Source of the DNA: Atrichornis clamosus
Lineage: Eukaryota; Chordata; Aves; Passeriformes; Menuridae
Assembly: GCA_013400975.1 (NCBI GenBank)
Contig: WBMZ01006409.1
Coordinates: 1-64,000 of the forward strand
Reading direction: 5' to 3'
Length of the DNA: 64,000 nt
Part shown: positions 1-13,051 of the stretch, piece by piece
How positions within the stretch are numbered: position 1 is the stretch's first letter
Layout: each line of letters opens with the position of its first letter
Position numbers and translations under genes: made by a program
Notes under the pieces: model-generated
What the model was told of the DNA's origin: nothing
The model's input: the letters and a program-made list of their open reading frames with translations, nothing else
The model's database searches: none

Positions 1-455
1 GGCACAGCAACCCTAGCAAGAGGGTACCACACATTTTTCTTATGGCTCCAGTATCTGTTGAAATCTCCTAGTGGACATTAATGCTTTACTGTACTCACAA
101 GAAATTCCTCCTATATTAACCATTTGTTAGAACAGTTTTACTTTTTTACACTACTGTCACTGCTCCTGTATGTCATTTCCCCCTCTACTCAGCAGCGAAA
201 TAGGGATTGCATTTTGCAGTGCAGTTATCATTGTTATTACATTTTGTTCTCTAAAAATCCGTCAGAATACATTCAAAAATATAATAAAGGGGGAAAAGAT
301 AGGGGAGGAAGGTGGAAATATTCAGATCTTGAACTATGACATCTGTCAAACACAAGCAAACCCAAACTTCCGTACCTCGTGATCGTTCTGGGCTGAGGGT
401 AGCCCAAGGCTCTCACAGCCGAGCTGCTTGCAGCCAGCCCCAACACAATCCCCGG

Positions 456-736
456 CTCTTTATCTCGCACCCGGTGCCCGGACAGCCCTTCCCCATGTGC
501 AGCCGGCGAGGCCGCCCCCGCTTCTCTCCGAGCAGACCCCAGATCCAGTCTCCTTTCTCCCTGGGGAAACGATCTCGGACGGACACCTCCCGGCTGCTGA
601 CTCCTCTCCGCAGTGGCTCTGGGCTGAGCCCTTCCTCTCCCCGGCGTACCGGAGGCGCCAGTCCCACACCTCCGCTGACCCACCTCCGCTGACCCCTCGT
701 CCGCCCGGTTCGGTGCTTCCCTCCGCCCGGCCCGGC
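456..736. other. Unexplained CpG-rich block
   Basis: About 280 bp rich in C, G and CpG, standing out from AT-rich flanks and ending where a CR1 fragment begins. Several overlapping frames are open only because of base composition. It could be a small CpG island of an unseen transcript; no gene is recognised. Confidence 0.45.
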
Positions 737-865
737 CAGGGATGGGGCATCCACAGGTTCTCCAGGCAACCTGTTCCAGCGCCTCATCATTCTCTCTGTG
801 ATGAATCTCTCCCTTTTCTCTCCTGTGAATCTACCCTGTTTCCATTTAAAACCATTCCCCCTACA
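737..865 (-). repeat. CR1 LINE fragment
   Basis: Antisense match to the CR1 3' region (GATGGGGCATCCACAGGTTC, AACCTGTTCCAGCGCCTC). Both ends are truncated. It directly abuts the CpG-rich block at about 456-736. Confidence 0.75.
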
Positions 866-977
866 GAACTTACTAAGTCACACCTTTAATCAATAGTCTG
901 CTAAACATACTTGCACTCAGTCAAAGACACCCTTTGCATTGTCTAGCACCAAAACACAAAGCCACTGAAGGAAAAGG

Positions 978-994
978 AAAAAAAAAAAAAAAAA
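978..994 (+). repeat. Poly(A) run
   Basis: Seventeen consecutive A in a purine-rich stretch. Confidence 0.9.
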
Positions 995-1788
995 GAAAAG
1001 GAAACGTCTTTTAATTATGCCATATATTATTCATGCTGTGGCACGAATTCCACGTGTTCTCCATCTGAAGTATTACATTCCAAAACATCCTCCTGTCCCC
1101 ATGCTTTTATAGCCCATGCTCACGCTCCATTACAACCCCCAGTAAACACTTCCAGCCTTCCTATTCAAATCATTTACAGTTCGTACAAATGCCAATCTAT
1201 GCTAATTTTTCAATTTTTTCTGTATTCTGCTCTCCAACATTCTTATCCTAGCTGACATGAAAAGCAGGCACGCAGTTGTACACCAAGATGGCAGAACAAC
1301 TGAATGTTTAATGACCTAAGTAGTTCAATTCACTGATTATTAAATCCCAGAAAGGTTTCCAAAGGGAACTGTAGGCAGTTTGACACCACACAAGCTAAAT
1401 GTGAGACCGTTATCTTTACTCTAGAATTAGTGAAAAACTTGCTAATGTTTGACTTTCTTCAAGGGAAATAGATGGTTTCAACAGGCTCTAAAAATGCTTT
1501 TTTAAAAAATCCTATTAATCATGCCTTACTCAGCTTACACTTAGCCCAAATTGAGTCTGTTCCCTGGAGTTCTTCCAGTTACCCACATGGCTGCTCTGCC
1601 AAACTGCCCTGTCTTGAGCCTGGTATTTTCAAATCTGGTTCTTCCAATACCCTTGTCATCTGAATGCAAAGAAACCTTCCAAGGCTGGATTTTTACCTGT
1701 GTTCAGAAATGTGTTACAGCTTTTCATCCTCTAACTTACAAAGGAACACTCTTGCTCAATGAGAATATTTACCAGAAATTCACAGATA

Positions 1789-1812
1789 TATAGATAGATA
1801 GATAGATAGATA
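1789..1812 (+). repeat. (GATA)n microsatellite
   Basis: About six GATA units, intergenic. Confidence 0.95.
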
Positions 1813-2395
1813 ATGTGGAACTAAGCTGTTTTTTGTACTTGAAGCCAAAACTTTACCCATACTTCAAAAATCCCCATATCAGCTCCACTTTATGGCAACC
1901 TTGGGAGAATTTGATGAGTACATTGTTGACATTTTAGAAAGCAAGGCAGAGTTTTGTGATTGCCAATTGCAAGGTTACATTGCATCCCTAGTTCTGCCAG
2001 GGTATAACCTATAATTAAAAAAAAAATAAAAACAGTAACCCAACAAAAACTCTCAACAACAGGGAAACCCTGTGGGTAATGTATTTTGGGGCTGTCTGAG
2101 GATTCTTTGAGTCATTGGAGTCAACTGCCTGCCTAAGAGTACATTTGAGGCATATAACAGCACCCCCCTGAAATCCGTGGTCTGTCAGGTCTGATTGTTT
2201 AGACCATCTACATAATTGCATAAATTGCCTTCACTTCCTGTTCACTAAATAGAACTCAAAAGAATCAAAGAACAGTGTTTGGGCATCAGTAGCCCATATA
2301 ACCTATTCCTCAGAGCAAATATGTCATTACATTAATTCACATATTAATGCTGATTACTTAGGGGTGCATATCATATTAGGGTAATTAATCCTATA

Positions 2396-2722
2396 ATGGT
2401 TTGGATCGGAAAGAGCTTTCTTGATCATCTAGTTCCAATCTCTGACATGGGCAGGGACACTTTCCACTAGATCAGGTTGCTCAAAGCCCCACGCAACCTG
2501 ACCTTGAACACTGTCAGGAATAGGCATCTACAACTTCTCTTGGAAACCTGTTCCAGTGCCTCACCATCTTCACAGTAAAGAATTTTTTCCTCATATCTAA
2601 TCTAAATGAATTCTCTTTCAGTTTTAAGCCATTCCCCCTTGTCCTGTCACTGCATGCTCTTGCAAACAATCTCTCTCCATCCTTCTTGTAGGCTCCCTTC
2701 AGGTACTGGAAGGCCACTGAAG
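2396..2722 (-). repeat. CR1 LINE 3' fragment
   Basis: Antisense CR1 3' end, about 325 bp, including TCATCTAGTTCCAATCTCTG and the end-of-ORF2 region. It is moderately diverged and without coding capacity. Confidence 0.88.
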
Positions 2723-5708
2723 TTTGCAAAAATAGGTTGTATAGAAGTCAATTTTACAAGTCTTCAGATAAGCAGGCAATGCATTGCAAACCTTACTGGT
2801 ATTCATTTTACCTGTTCAAGACAGGGCATTAGGCTTTAATTTCCCTGAACTTGAGTCCCAAATACAAAACCAATTTGTGCAAATGAATTCTGTAAGAACC
2901 TGATCCAGTTCCTTCTAGTAAAAGGTTGATACTTAACTTGCACATTTATTAATAGAACAACAACATGCAGCAAAACAATAAGATCTCCACACATGACAGA
3001 GGAACCTCTACAAAACCAATATGTTCCAACTGCAAGCCACATTCTGCTTGGAAGAATCACTGCAGGATGCCCCTGACCAAAGATGGAGAGAAGAGGTCTG
3101 CTGTTATCCTGCCTGACTGTAAGACATTAGTGCCTGAACTCACGCTGTTTTGCTCTCTGTAACATGGAGTATCCTTTATTGGATTTCTATGAGCAGCTGA
3201 ATTCATCATAATTTCTCCAAAAATGATTCCCTAAAGTACAGTTAAAACAGTCATGAGAAGTCCTTTGTTTCCATTGCACATTGGGAAAATCTACAGACTA
3301 GGAGAAGAAAAAATCCCAACTCTAAAAAAAGCATCCTCTCTACAAAGACAAGTGAGTGGGGAACTTGGTGAGCACCACTCACTGGAACCACACTCTTACC
3401 AGTGTGTTGAAGTCAAAGCTTGATGAAATACTTCAGTAGTTCTTTGCAAAGCAAATATTTTTCCACAGACACTTTTATCTAATGCAATAGTGGTTTTAAT
3501 AAGTGATCCAAACATTTATTCTGTGATTAATACCCACAAAGTGTCAATTCCATACATTTCAGTGACTTCATAACATTGTCAAGTGAACCACAAACATGAC
3601 AAACTCCTTTAGCTCAGATATGATTTAAATCCAAACTAAAATGCCACAAGATATTAACTTTGCATATGACATCAAGGGAAGTTACAACTGTTGTCAAAAC
3701 TTCAAACATCTCTACTCGGAAGCATTTAATATTTAATGCATGACAGTGAAATTCTTCACAAGAACCAGTTCCATTGTTACGTAAAACCATGCTATTCCTC
3801 TCCCTCTTTGAAATTGCTTCAAAATTTCAGGGAACACAATGCTGTGTAGTGATACCAAGTCACCACTCAGCCTCAGGCTGGTATCAAGTTACTGTCTCTT
3901 TTTCTGCTCCCATCTCTCGTTTTTTCTGCCCCCAGTACATGCTAATTTTCATCCAGAACTTTTATATTGGGAATATAATAGAAAGAACACTTCTATATTA
4001 GCCCCCAAATGAGACAGACTTAGTCTCACAGAGTAAGGAAGGACACCATCCAATAAGAGAGCAAAAGAACATATCGGGAGAGTGAAAATATTAGTGGATT
4101 ATACACTGAAGCTGCAGTCTAGTTCCAGAGATGGATCTCTTCTACCAAAGCTTCATGGAGCTGCAGCATGGACAAGCATGAAGCATGAGTGGCAAAACTT
4201 ATCAGCACACACCTTCTGTGTAGCCACACGCAAGGGAATGAAATTGCCACTCTCTGTCTGACTGGCACATGAACATCTCCTTCTGGGGCCCTACCTTCTC
4301 ACATCTCAAGAGAAGTCTGAAAACAAAATCATTTGAAACTCTCACCTTGAAAAGAGCTATTAGCAATGTGACTGCATGGCTCAGAGAAGAACATCTCAAG
4401 AGGTCTGCCCTTGGCTGGGCACCCAGCTGGGTTGAGGCAGGAACTTACATAGGGTCAGGAACAGGGTGGGTTCTGTGGCTCACCTGGCAGAGCAGGCACC
4501 ATTTTTTGCTCAGGACACCCCAGCGAGTGGGAGGCACAGAGCAGCCGCGGGATGGAGGACTTGGGAAGGGAAACACTAGTTATACATAGGAGAGGTTAGA
4601 AGGAGGTAGAGCACAAACTCAAAAGGAATCAGATTTCAGTAGCATAACTCTTGTCTACAGCCATCCCTTCCTCCAGCGAGCCGAGCAAGGGGCTGGCAAC
4701 AAGAGCCTATAATTCATAGAGGCATGGGGTCACCTGGAGGTGTATCCACAAGCTGTCAGATTTATCCTTACACAAGGAAACAGTGCAACGTAGGGTTACA
4801 CTATTGATCCCGCAGGAAAGCTTGGAGCAGTATACCACCAGATCACACAGGGAGCAGCTGGCTGAAGAGGCTGCCTCAGCCTATTCTGCAAAGGTTTGTT
4901 ACAATATCAACAACAAGAAACTGTTCATTACAAATCGTTTCAAGGCAGCTGAATACAATTAACACCTCAGACCACCATCAGACACTGTTTAGTATCACAC
5001 ACTCCTTGCCCAGGCAGAGCACGCAGCGACTTCAGTGCACACTTCTGTTAGAGGGACTAGCAGGCTCGATGCTTTATGTTCTGCTCTTAACAAGAGGTGC
5101 TAACTCTGAGTAATGACGGTAACAAGAGGCACATGGTGGCTCGGGCCTAGAAGCAGGTCTTGCCTACAATGCTTGTTAGAGCACAAATCCTGGCTTTGTT
5201 TCTTGGTTGTAAACTTGTTTAAATCTCTTGGAAATATTTTTGAAATCTCTTGGAAAAGACAGAAAAATTTAAAAGTTGCTTCCATAAAAAGAATTTATGC
5301 TTTCTCAAGGAAGAAATTGCAACAGAGGGGTTTTTTTCCCCTGATCATTCAGAAAGCACTTGATAAATAGTTTACTCTTTTTCTCTCACAAGGAGAGGAT
5401 ATGTATAACTATCTCCAAAGAAGACGATAACACATAAGAAAGATCTCATTATTTCATTGAAAATAAAATCTAAATAAAATTGTTTTAAAGAGTTTTGCAA
5501 AAGTCACTTGAATGAGCTTTTGGTGACGTTTACCACTTCTCATAACAACTACCTTAACATCTTATAACAGTGGTAAAGTTTAAGAAAATATGTCTGTCTC
5601 TTTCATTGTTTGGGCGTGTTTTTCCCTAATATTGGGCCACTTTTTCATTCATTCACTGCTTAGACTTCTCGCACTGACAAGCAGCACCACCGGTTAATTT
5701 TCCAAGTG

Positions 5709-5721
5709 CCCACTAGAGGGA
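5709..5721 (+). promoter_or_regulatory. CTCF-core-like motif
   Basis: CCCACTAGAGGGA matches most of the CTCF core (CCACYAGRGGGC), but lacks the last C. It is a single isolated match, so it may be chance. Confidence 0.25.
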
Positions 5722-6459
5722 TCATTTCCATAGCGTTCATCACAGCAGGCAAACTTCATCAGCATCCACATCCCCATGCCCGTCAAACCACGCCACTGCG
5801 AGCACCCGTGCGCCTTTGTGCTATTGAGGGGTAGCTATGATTCAGCAACAGCTCAGTTACCCGATGCATATTTATTGCCAGGTTTATGAGAGGAAATTAT
5901 TCAACTCAGTTCTTCAAGTTATTTTATACCTGCAATTAAAATTAACCTCGGAATAAAAGACTGGTACAAGCTGGCATTGAAGCACAGTTAAATGAGGTGG
6001 GATATAAATATATATATCTACAGCCCACTGAAATAAATGGAAGGTTTGAGTGAAAATTCACTAAACAGGCAGTAGTTCCTCATCTTGTAATGCTCCCTGT
6101 CTCCTTCAAGAAGTATGATAGACAAAATCAGTCTCAGAGCCTGAGTGTCCATCCCACAAGGCCATAAAGATTCTGCTATCTGGAGATTAAACCTCCCTTA
6201 AGGATCTTGCCCAGCTCCAGGTGCAGGCAGTACTGTGCCCTTGGGGCACACAGCCCTGCTTGTACAAACCTCAGTGCCACCAGCAGGCACTGCATCATGG
6301 CAAGACTGCTCTTGTTGCAGGGGGTTATTAAGCCACCCACCTAATGAACTCATGGGTGACTTCAGCTTTCACTGGGGAGAAAGGGGGTTTCTAGTGTTCT
6401 TGGTGGGGGACAAAACCAACTGAAAAACCTGAAGAAAACACATCACACTATTATGTAAT

Positions 6460-6575
6460 TATTTAGGTTGGAAAAGATCTTTAAGATCATCAAGTTCAAC
6501 TGTAAAACTGTAAAGCTAACACTGCCAAATCCACTGATAAATCTAGTCCCTACCTGCCATATCTACATATTCTGC
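6460..6575 (-). repeat. CR1 LINE fragment, older subfamily
   Basis: Antisense CR1-like 3' end (GGTTGGAAAAGATCTTTAAG followed by AACACTGCCAAATCCACTG), short and diverged. Confidence 0.65.
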
Positions 6576-8835
6576 AGGCTAAGGCTCTTTCCCCCTGCTC
6601 TGTGACTATGCACCCTTGCAGTGCCGAGAGGTCCTCCTATACAGATGTTGTACATACATCCAGCACATCCCTTCCCTGGCCACAGTCCACCCTGAGAGGT
6701 CCCAGGCACAGAAGGAAGCTGAGAGCCCTGCTGCCACCAGTGCAGTTCATGCAGCTGGGGTCTTTAGCAAAGCACCAGCTCACTCAGCACCAGTTCCCTC
6801 ACTCATCCATGGGGCAGAGGTCCTGCCTTTCTTCTCGCCTCTAACTGTTCTTTTTCTAGGGTAAGGCAGCATTTATCCCCTAAGAACCACACTCACATCA
6901 TACCTGAGCATGCAACACCTCAAGCTGCTAGCAAAGCATGTATAATCTCAAAACAATTTTAAAAAAAGTTAATAAATTAGATCAATGATAGGGACACAAG
7001 AGAAAAAGGAAATTGAAGGCAGATAAAAACTCATCCCAAGGATAGGTTTTCTCTGAGAGGTGTGAAACACCAGACATTCCAAAAAATCCTCTAGCAGCTG
7101 CTGTTGTTACTGATTTCTCAGGAGCTGTGCTCAGAAGCTTTGGTGAAAAGCAGCTGTAAAATGAGACAAATAGACCAGTTGTGAGGACTGAGATTGAGCC
7201 TTGAGCAAATGATTTCTTGTTTGTCCATGCAGGCAGAGGTTGATCTCATTCAGGGCACTGGGGAATGATACAAATGGGAGGCAGGAATGGGACGAATGGT
7301 TGTTGTCAGTGGCCCAGAGGTGACCTCTGCCCTAGGAAGACAAAAGGAGCCTGTGGACACAGATAGCCCACAGGCTGGTGCCTTCGCTCAAGGTGTGCAT
7401 TGAATGGGCCTTGTTTGCAAAAAAACCTGTGCATCAAGGACATACAGCCATTTATAGCATCCAGAGGTTAAGAGAGTTCAGGGTATACAATCCATCTTTA
7501 CATACAAAGAGCAAATTCTCAAAGGGTTGTTAACCACCTCACAGGTGAACTCAAATCATAAGGTGAACTCAACGGCCACTAGGAAAGGCTGATAGCACAG
7601 CAGCAAACTCCCTGCCACCAGATTGCTCCAATAACTTGCACAAATGGGCTCCGGGATCTGCGTCATGGATCCGAATGGAACTGCTGTGTAGGCAGAGGTC
7701 CGGTCATGACGTCTTGCAATTTGGTCAAAAGTTTCATTCTTCCTCTGTTTTATTGGCCTTTTTCAGCAAACAGTAACTTTTTTTCTTTTTTTAAGAAACA
7801 CTCTGCAACTTTGACTTCTAGTTGCGAATCCCCACATCACATCTCCTGGCTACAGAGAAGTAATTTTCCATCTTTTGTCAGCATTTTGTCTACTCAAGTA
7901 AGGAATGCTTTCTGCAAGGGAAACCACTTCCACTTCAAACTGGCCCTGGTACTGTGCTAGATAAATTTAACATAGGGAACTGTCGTGCAGCGGCAGAAAG
8001 AAGAGCTGAATGTTGGACCTCCCAGCCTCCAGGGAAGGCTCAGCAGTGTTGGCATGTCCTGAAATTAGAAGATGCATGTAACTTGTGTCCAGGGCATTGC
8101 ACTCCTTACAGGCAAAAGAGGTCATCTCTTACGCCTGGCCAGTGAGACTTTAATCATCTGCAAAGAAAATCAGATATGTCCATTGAAGAGGAGAAAGTGC
8201 AATGGAACATTCTTGCCTATTACAGTTTGTGAGAGTTATTGGGTTCAAACTGTTAATTATCCTAGATGAACTTCTCTTTTATTTCCACATCACTGACTTT
8301 TATTTGAAATGCCTCAAACGTCAAAAACACCAGTGGATTCCTGCGTCACAGGTATCGCTACCTTTGTGCCTACTGCTTGTAGCATGCAGCAATGATAACA
8401 CCTAATCTACTATTTTCTAGCACAGAAAAGAAACAAGGACTGTCACGCACATCAGTGAAGAAATGACTAAAAAATAATTTCAACAGACTGCAAGAAAATA
8501 TTTGATAAGCACTTGTAATTAAAGAGACTGGGTTTGGAGTGGTGGGTTGGTTTGGTTTATTTTTTAACTTAGAACTTTGTTTGGCCTTTTAGAATAGACA
8601 AGTTTCCTCCCAGCTCAGAAGGCAGCCCAAAATCAGAGGAATATTCAGAAAAAAAATTTCAAAGTTTTTGGAGGAAGGGTTTCAGATGAAAGGAAATGAG
8701 ACAGCCTTTAGTTAATATTTCTTATAGCTCTTCCTTAATAATTTCTAGACTTTGAAATATTTTTTTTTCTACTGTATCTTTCTTTCTAATACTTACACTT
8801 ATACTTCAGAGGGGCAGGCACTTATTTCTTCTCTG

Positions 8836-9099
8836 TGGTGACCAGTGACAGTACTCAAGGGAATGGCCTGAAGTTGTGTCAGGGGAGGTTTAGGCTGGGT
8901 ATTAGAAAAAGTTTCCTCACTCAGAGGAGGGTCAGGCAATGGAAGAGGCTCCCCAGGAAAGTGGTCACAGCACCAAGCCTGACAGAGCTCAAGTGTTTGG
9001 ACAACGCTCACAGAAACTGTCTTGGTCACGGCCAGAAGCTGGATGATCCTTGTGGGTCCCTTCCAACTTAAGATGTTCTATGATTCTGTAATTCTATGA
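8836..9099 (+). repeat. CR1 LINE 3' fragment
   Basis: Plus-orientation CR1 3' end: AGGCTCCCCAGGAAAGTGGT region, then GGGTCCCTTCCAACTTAAGA and the ATTCTATG-type tail ending near 9099. Confidence 0.82.
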
Positions 9100-12000
9100 C
9101 TTGGAATATTTTACCACTTTTACTGTGGGAAACCTCTAACTTCCAGCTCTTTTTTCCAGTCCTCCCTGAGCATGGATCTCAACTCCATCATCGTTATGTC
9201 CCACCAGATATGTTTAATCTTTTGCTAAGCAAAACCTTGGGCAGACTCTTAGTGTCCCAAGGTGGAGACTGAATAAAATCTTTCAACTTTCTCTGAAATT
9301 ACAATACAGGAAAAAATGACTGTAAAAATAATATATACCAATAAGGATCATCAGTCTGCTGCAATCAAATATAAAATAGCCTTCCTAGAACTGTTTATAT
9401 CTCCCAGTTCTTTATCATACCATGCAGAAATTTATCTTGAAAATGCTTTAACTCCACACTCACCAGAGTTTAATGGTAAATGGGAAGATATCTGAAAAAA
9501 CCCTTCCCTTAGAGCGAAGAAAAAATATGTTCTTTCAGGCAATTTCCTTTGAGACAGAAATCTAATTTAACAAAGATCACCTTGGATGATTAATTTCTTA
9601 AGATTTTCAAACCTGAAATTTGTTGTGTTCTTCTGAAGCATGTTCAGTATTACTTTCCTTCCAATAAGTACTATTTTAACACCACCTGTTTTCAGCATTG
9701 CCCACTAATATCCACAGTGGTTTATTAAGTATGTTATCAAGAAATCTTGTAGTATTCTGTTTTTTAGGTGACTATGTGGTTCTGTTTATAATGCTGCAAA
9801 CGAACTCCCTAAAGGATATTTTTTCTGCAGGAGAAATTTCACCTATTAGGCTTATAAGTCATATTTTGGGCGAAAGGGAAGTTAAGATCAGTACTGTGCA
9901 GAGGTCTTCCTTTACATACTTCTTTAAACCTTGCTTCATACTTCACCTGAAGGCTGGCCCTAAGGTTCCTGGTTTATTCATTAGTTTCCTTGTATGAGGA
10001 ATACTGTGAGACAATGCACCACTCAGTCTACAGTCAACCAGCACCAATCTCCTCCCCCAAGTTTTTTTGTCTGCTTTTGTCAAAAAACATCTTGAAATAC
10101 TTGGTTTTATTACTCTGGGATTGTTTGCACTGAGCACACCTAAGTGCTGCTGTTTTGGGAGGGGTTCTTAGCACACATTAACCGGCCAGTGCTTTGAAAA
10201 AATGTATCCTCTCCAACACTGATTTAAGCAAAAGAATGGGTCAGGAGTCCAGCAAGAGGTTCCTCCCACATCCAAAACCCCATAAAGCTGCCTTCTGTCC
10301 CTGTAAGGACCTCAGTGAACTTGGATATTCAACACACTGAATTCAACTAGTGGTATCAAAGACCTGACCCTGCCTCTGTAGCTAAAGTACTGCAGATGGC
10401 AATGTGACACTGGTGACAATTTGGCCTGCAGCACCTTGAATAAAGAGATGAAAATGAAGAGCATGAAGGGAATATTATGAGGCCATGTCCCTCCTGGGCA
10501 GAGGGACAGCAGCTAGCACAGTTCCAGGTTCCTCACAACCTGCTCCAGGCTGCAGCTTCTCCTGGCAGCGCTGGAGGAACAGCCGTGGTGTCCACAGCAC
10601 AGCATTGCCAGTCTCATTCTGTGTGCATTCATGTATAAGGGTAGAGAACCAGGAGTATATTTAGTACTGTCAATGAGGAGAGAAAATGCTGGTTTTAAAC
10701 AGGTGCGGGATGCTTTTGTTTGTAGTTTAAAAATTTAGATTTTCCTGAAGCCTCTCTCATAGCTGCTTTACAGAAAATCACTCTTTCTTCCAGCTTAAGA
10801 AAGCATGAATCAGTAGCAAAATGGGGCTTCACTGGTAGCATGATTCATCTCACCTTTGACCACTGCTTTCTGTCTCTTCTATGAATCATTATTACAATTA
10901 TTACTGACTCAAGAGCAAACCTTTTGTTGATACCAAAATTCAACCAGTCATCAAAAACTGTAACTTTGACCATGATCCAGTGCCTAGTAAGATCACTAAG
11001 ATTTTAAACCTATTGCACTTCAGATTAGACTTCTTACTGAGAATTCAAGATACCATGGCACTGACCCTCCCTTGATTTATTCCAGCATGAACCAGGATTA
11101 ATTCCATTTGCAATATCATTATGAAGCTACCACAAGTGAAAGATTTAGCTCAGTACGATATTTATCTGGCTTGCATCTCTGGCTTAAGTCAAGGCAAAGA
11201 GAGCAACAATTAAAGTCAGGCTCTTACATCATGGCTCTGGAGGGAGATTATGCTGATCTTCAAGTCTAAAGGTGAAGTCTGACTCAGCCTTCACTCTTCC
11301 CACCATTTAGTATGAATTCCTATAAAATTTCTCAGTTTTACTGACATCTCACCTTCCCCTGGGGGATTGTGTGTATAGATGGGGGATGGGGACAAGAGAT
11401 AACAGTCATCTTCCAGCCCTCAGAAAAAAAACCAAAGTCTAAGCAAGACACTTTTACTGTCACTCAAGCAAGCACTGAATTGGACCCTGCTTAGTTGCAT
11501 CAGACCCAGACAGATGCACGTGCAACCAAAGGCTTCACGAAGATAACAGTGATATCATAACTCAGTCTGATCTTTCCTGCTGAATAAAAACTAAAGTGTC
11601 ATTCAGTTTACATTAAGTTACCTTATTTCATTCTGAGACACAAGTGTCTGACTGAAACTGTAGGGGAGGGCAGCTCATGGGGGTCATGTTTTTAAGGACC
11701 ATGCAAGACTGCCAGGGAACTACCATGTAAATGCATGGTTCTCTTACCACTGAACAGCTTCTAAACCTTGGGTAGTGTGAAAGAAGAGGTGCATGCTTTC
11801 AAAAAACATGTTACGTAGCTCATTACTTGCTCATTAGGAAACCCACACAGCTTAAAATAAGTGCTGAAGTTGTTCTGTGTACCGCTTACATAAAGCAGAT
11901 TTCAGACTACACAGTGTGGTAAACAGATAACAAAAAAAGGAACTGCTTCAGGCAGATAATAAAATTCCTGATAGTAGTACAGAGCTATGCTCCCAGACAA

Positions 12001-12979
12001 CTCCAATTCAGCACAATTTCCATAAAAGTAAAGGTTGTTACTTTACACATAGGACTTCATTACATATTTCTTGAAAAACATTAATTAAATCATATTGCCA
12101 AAATAAGATATCACCCCTTGACTGCCACAGGCCTGTGACCAAGGACCAAATAACTTCCCTTCTGAATCCACAGGTGAAGCACAAAACTTGACATAGGCAC
12201 TGGGAGCCAGTCTGAGAATTCCTTTCAGAGCTGGAGAACAGACTCATTAACTTCTTAGCCTCTTTACTAAGCCTAAGCTATTTATAGAACCACTGAAATC
12301 AATGAGTCTACTGATTAAAATAGAGCCACATGCATAAATCCTGATGTACCAACTCGTAACTGGACTCAGCACCACTAAATCTGAAGTCAAGACAAAACAA
12401 CCAAGAAACAATAGTTACACAGGATCCTGACACCCCTTTCACCATAGCTAGCCTGGCTAATCACTCCAAACACCACTAAAAGCAAAACTCACATCAAAAA
12501 AATCCCCAAATCAACCAGAAGTTTGAGAATTTCATCTACATTTTAAACTCTTCAGGCTCAGAAGTGCCACTCATTTTATGTTTCTAGTATGTCTGGAAAA
12601 ACAGGGCTCTGACCTTTGTTCTTAAGTGCTCTTCTAATAAAAGAACAATTAGTAATATTTAGAGCAATAAACTTTAGTATATTTCTACACAGATTATAAT
12701 TTTTAAGCATTTACCCCTTAGTATGTGGTCAAACAAGACTTCAGAGTGTTGCTCCATGATATGCAGCTGGGCAAACAAAATTCAGCCTTATTAACGTAGT
12801 CTTATCACTGAAAGCCTAAAGGAGAGGGGGGATTAAAAACAAAATAATTAAGAGGACAGAGGCATTGGCTCAGTCAGGAAAAATAAACAGCAGTGATGGG
12901 TGTCAGAGTGGAAGTTCATGAAGTTCAGTCCCACAGGTCTTGCAGTGCCCATGGTCTCAGTGAAGGTGGCATCACCTGT

Positions 12980-13051
12980 CTTCCAAATCAGCTGAAATTC
13001 ATTTTTCATTAACCACCAGTCTTTCAAATCAGCTGAACTTCACTTTTAATT
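12980..13051 (+). repeat. Imperfect tandem duplication, 41-bp period
   Basis: Two copies of a 31-bp segment containing CAAATCAGCTGAA, at 12980-13010 and 13021-13051, with a few mismatches. Confidence 0.85.
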
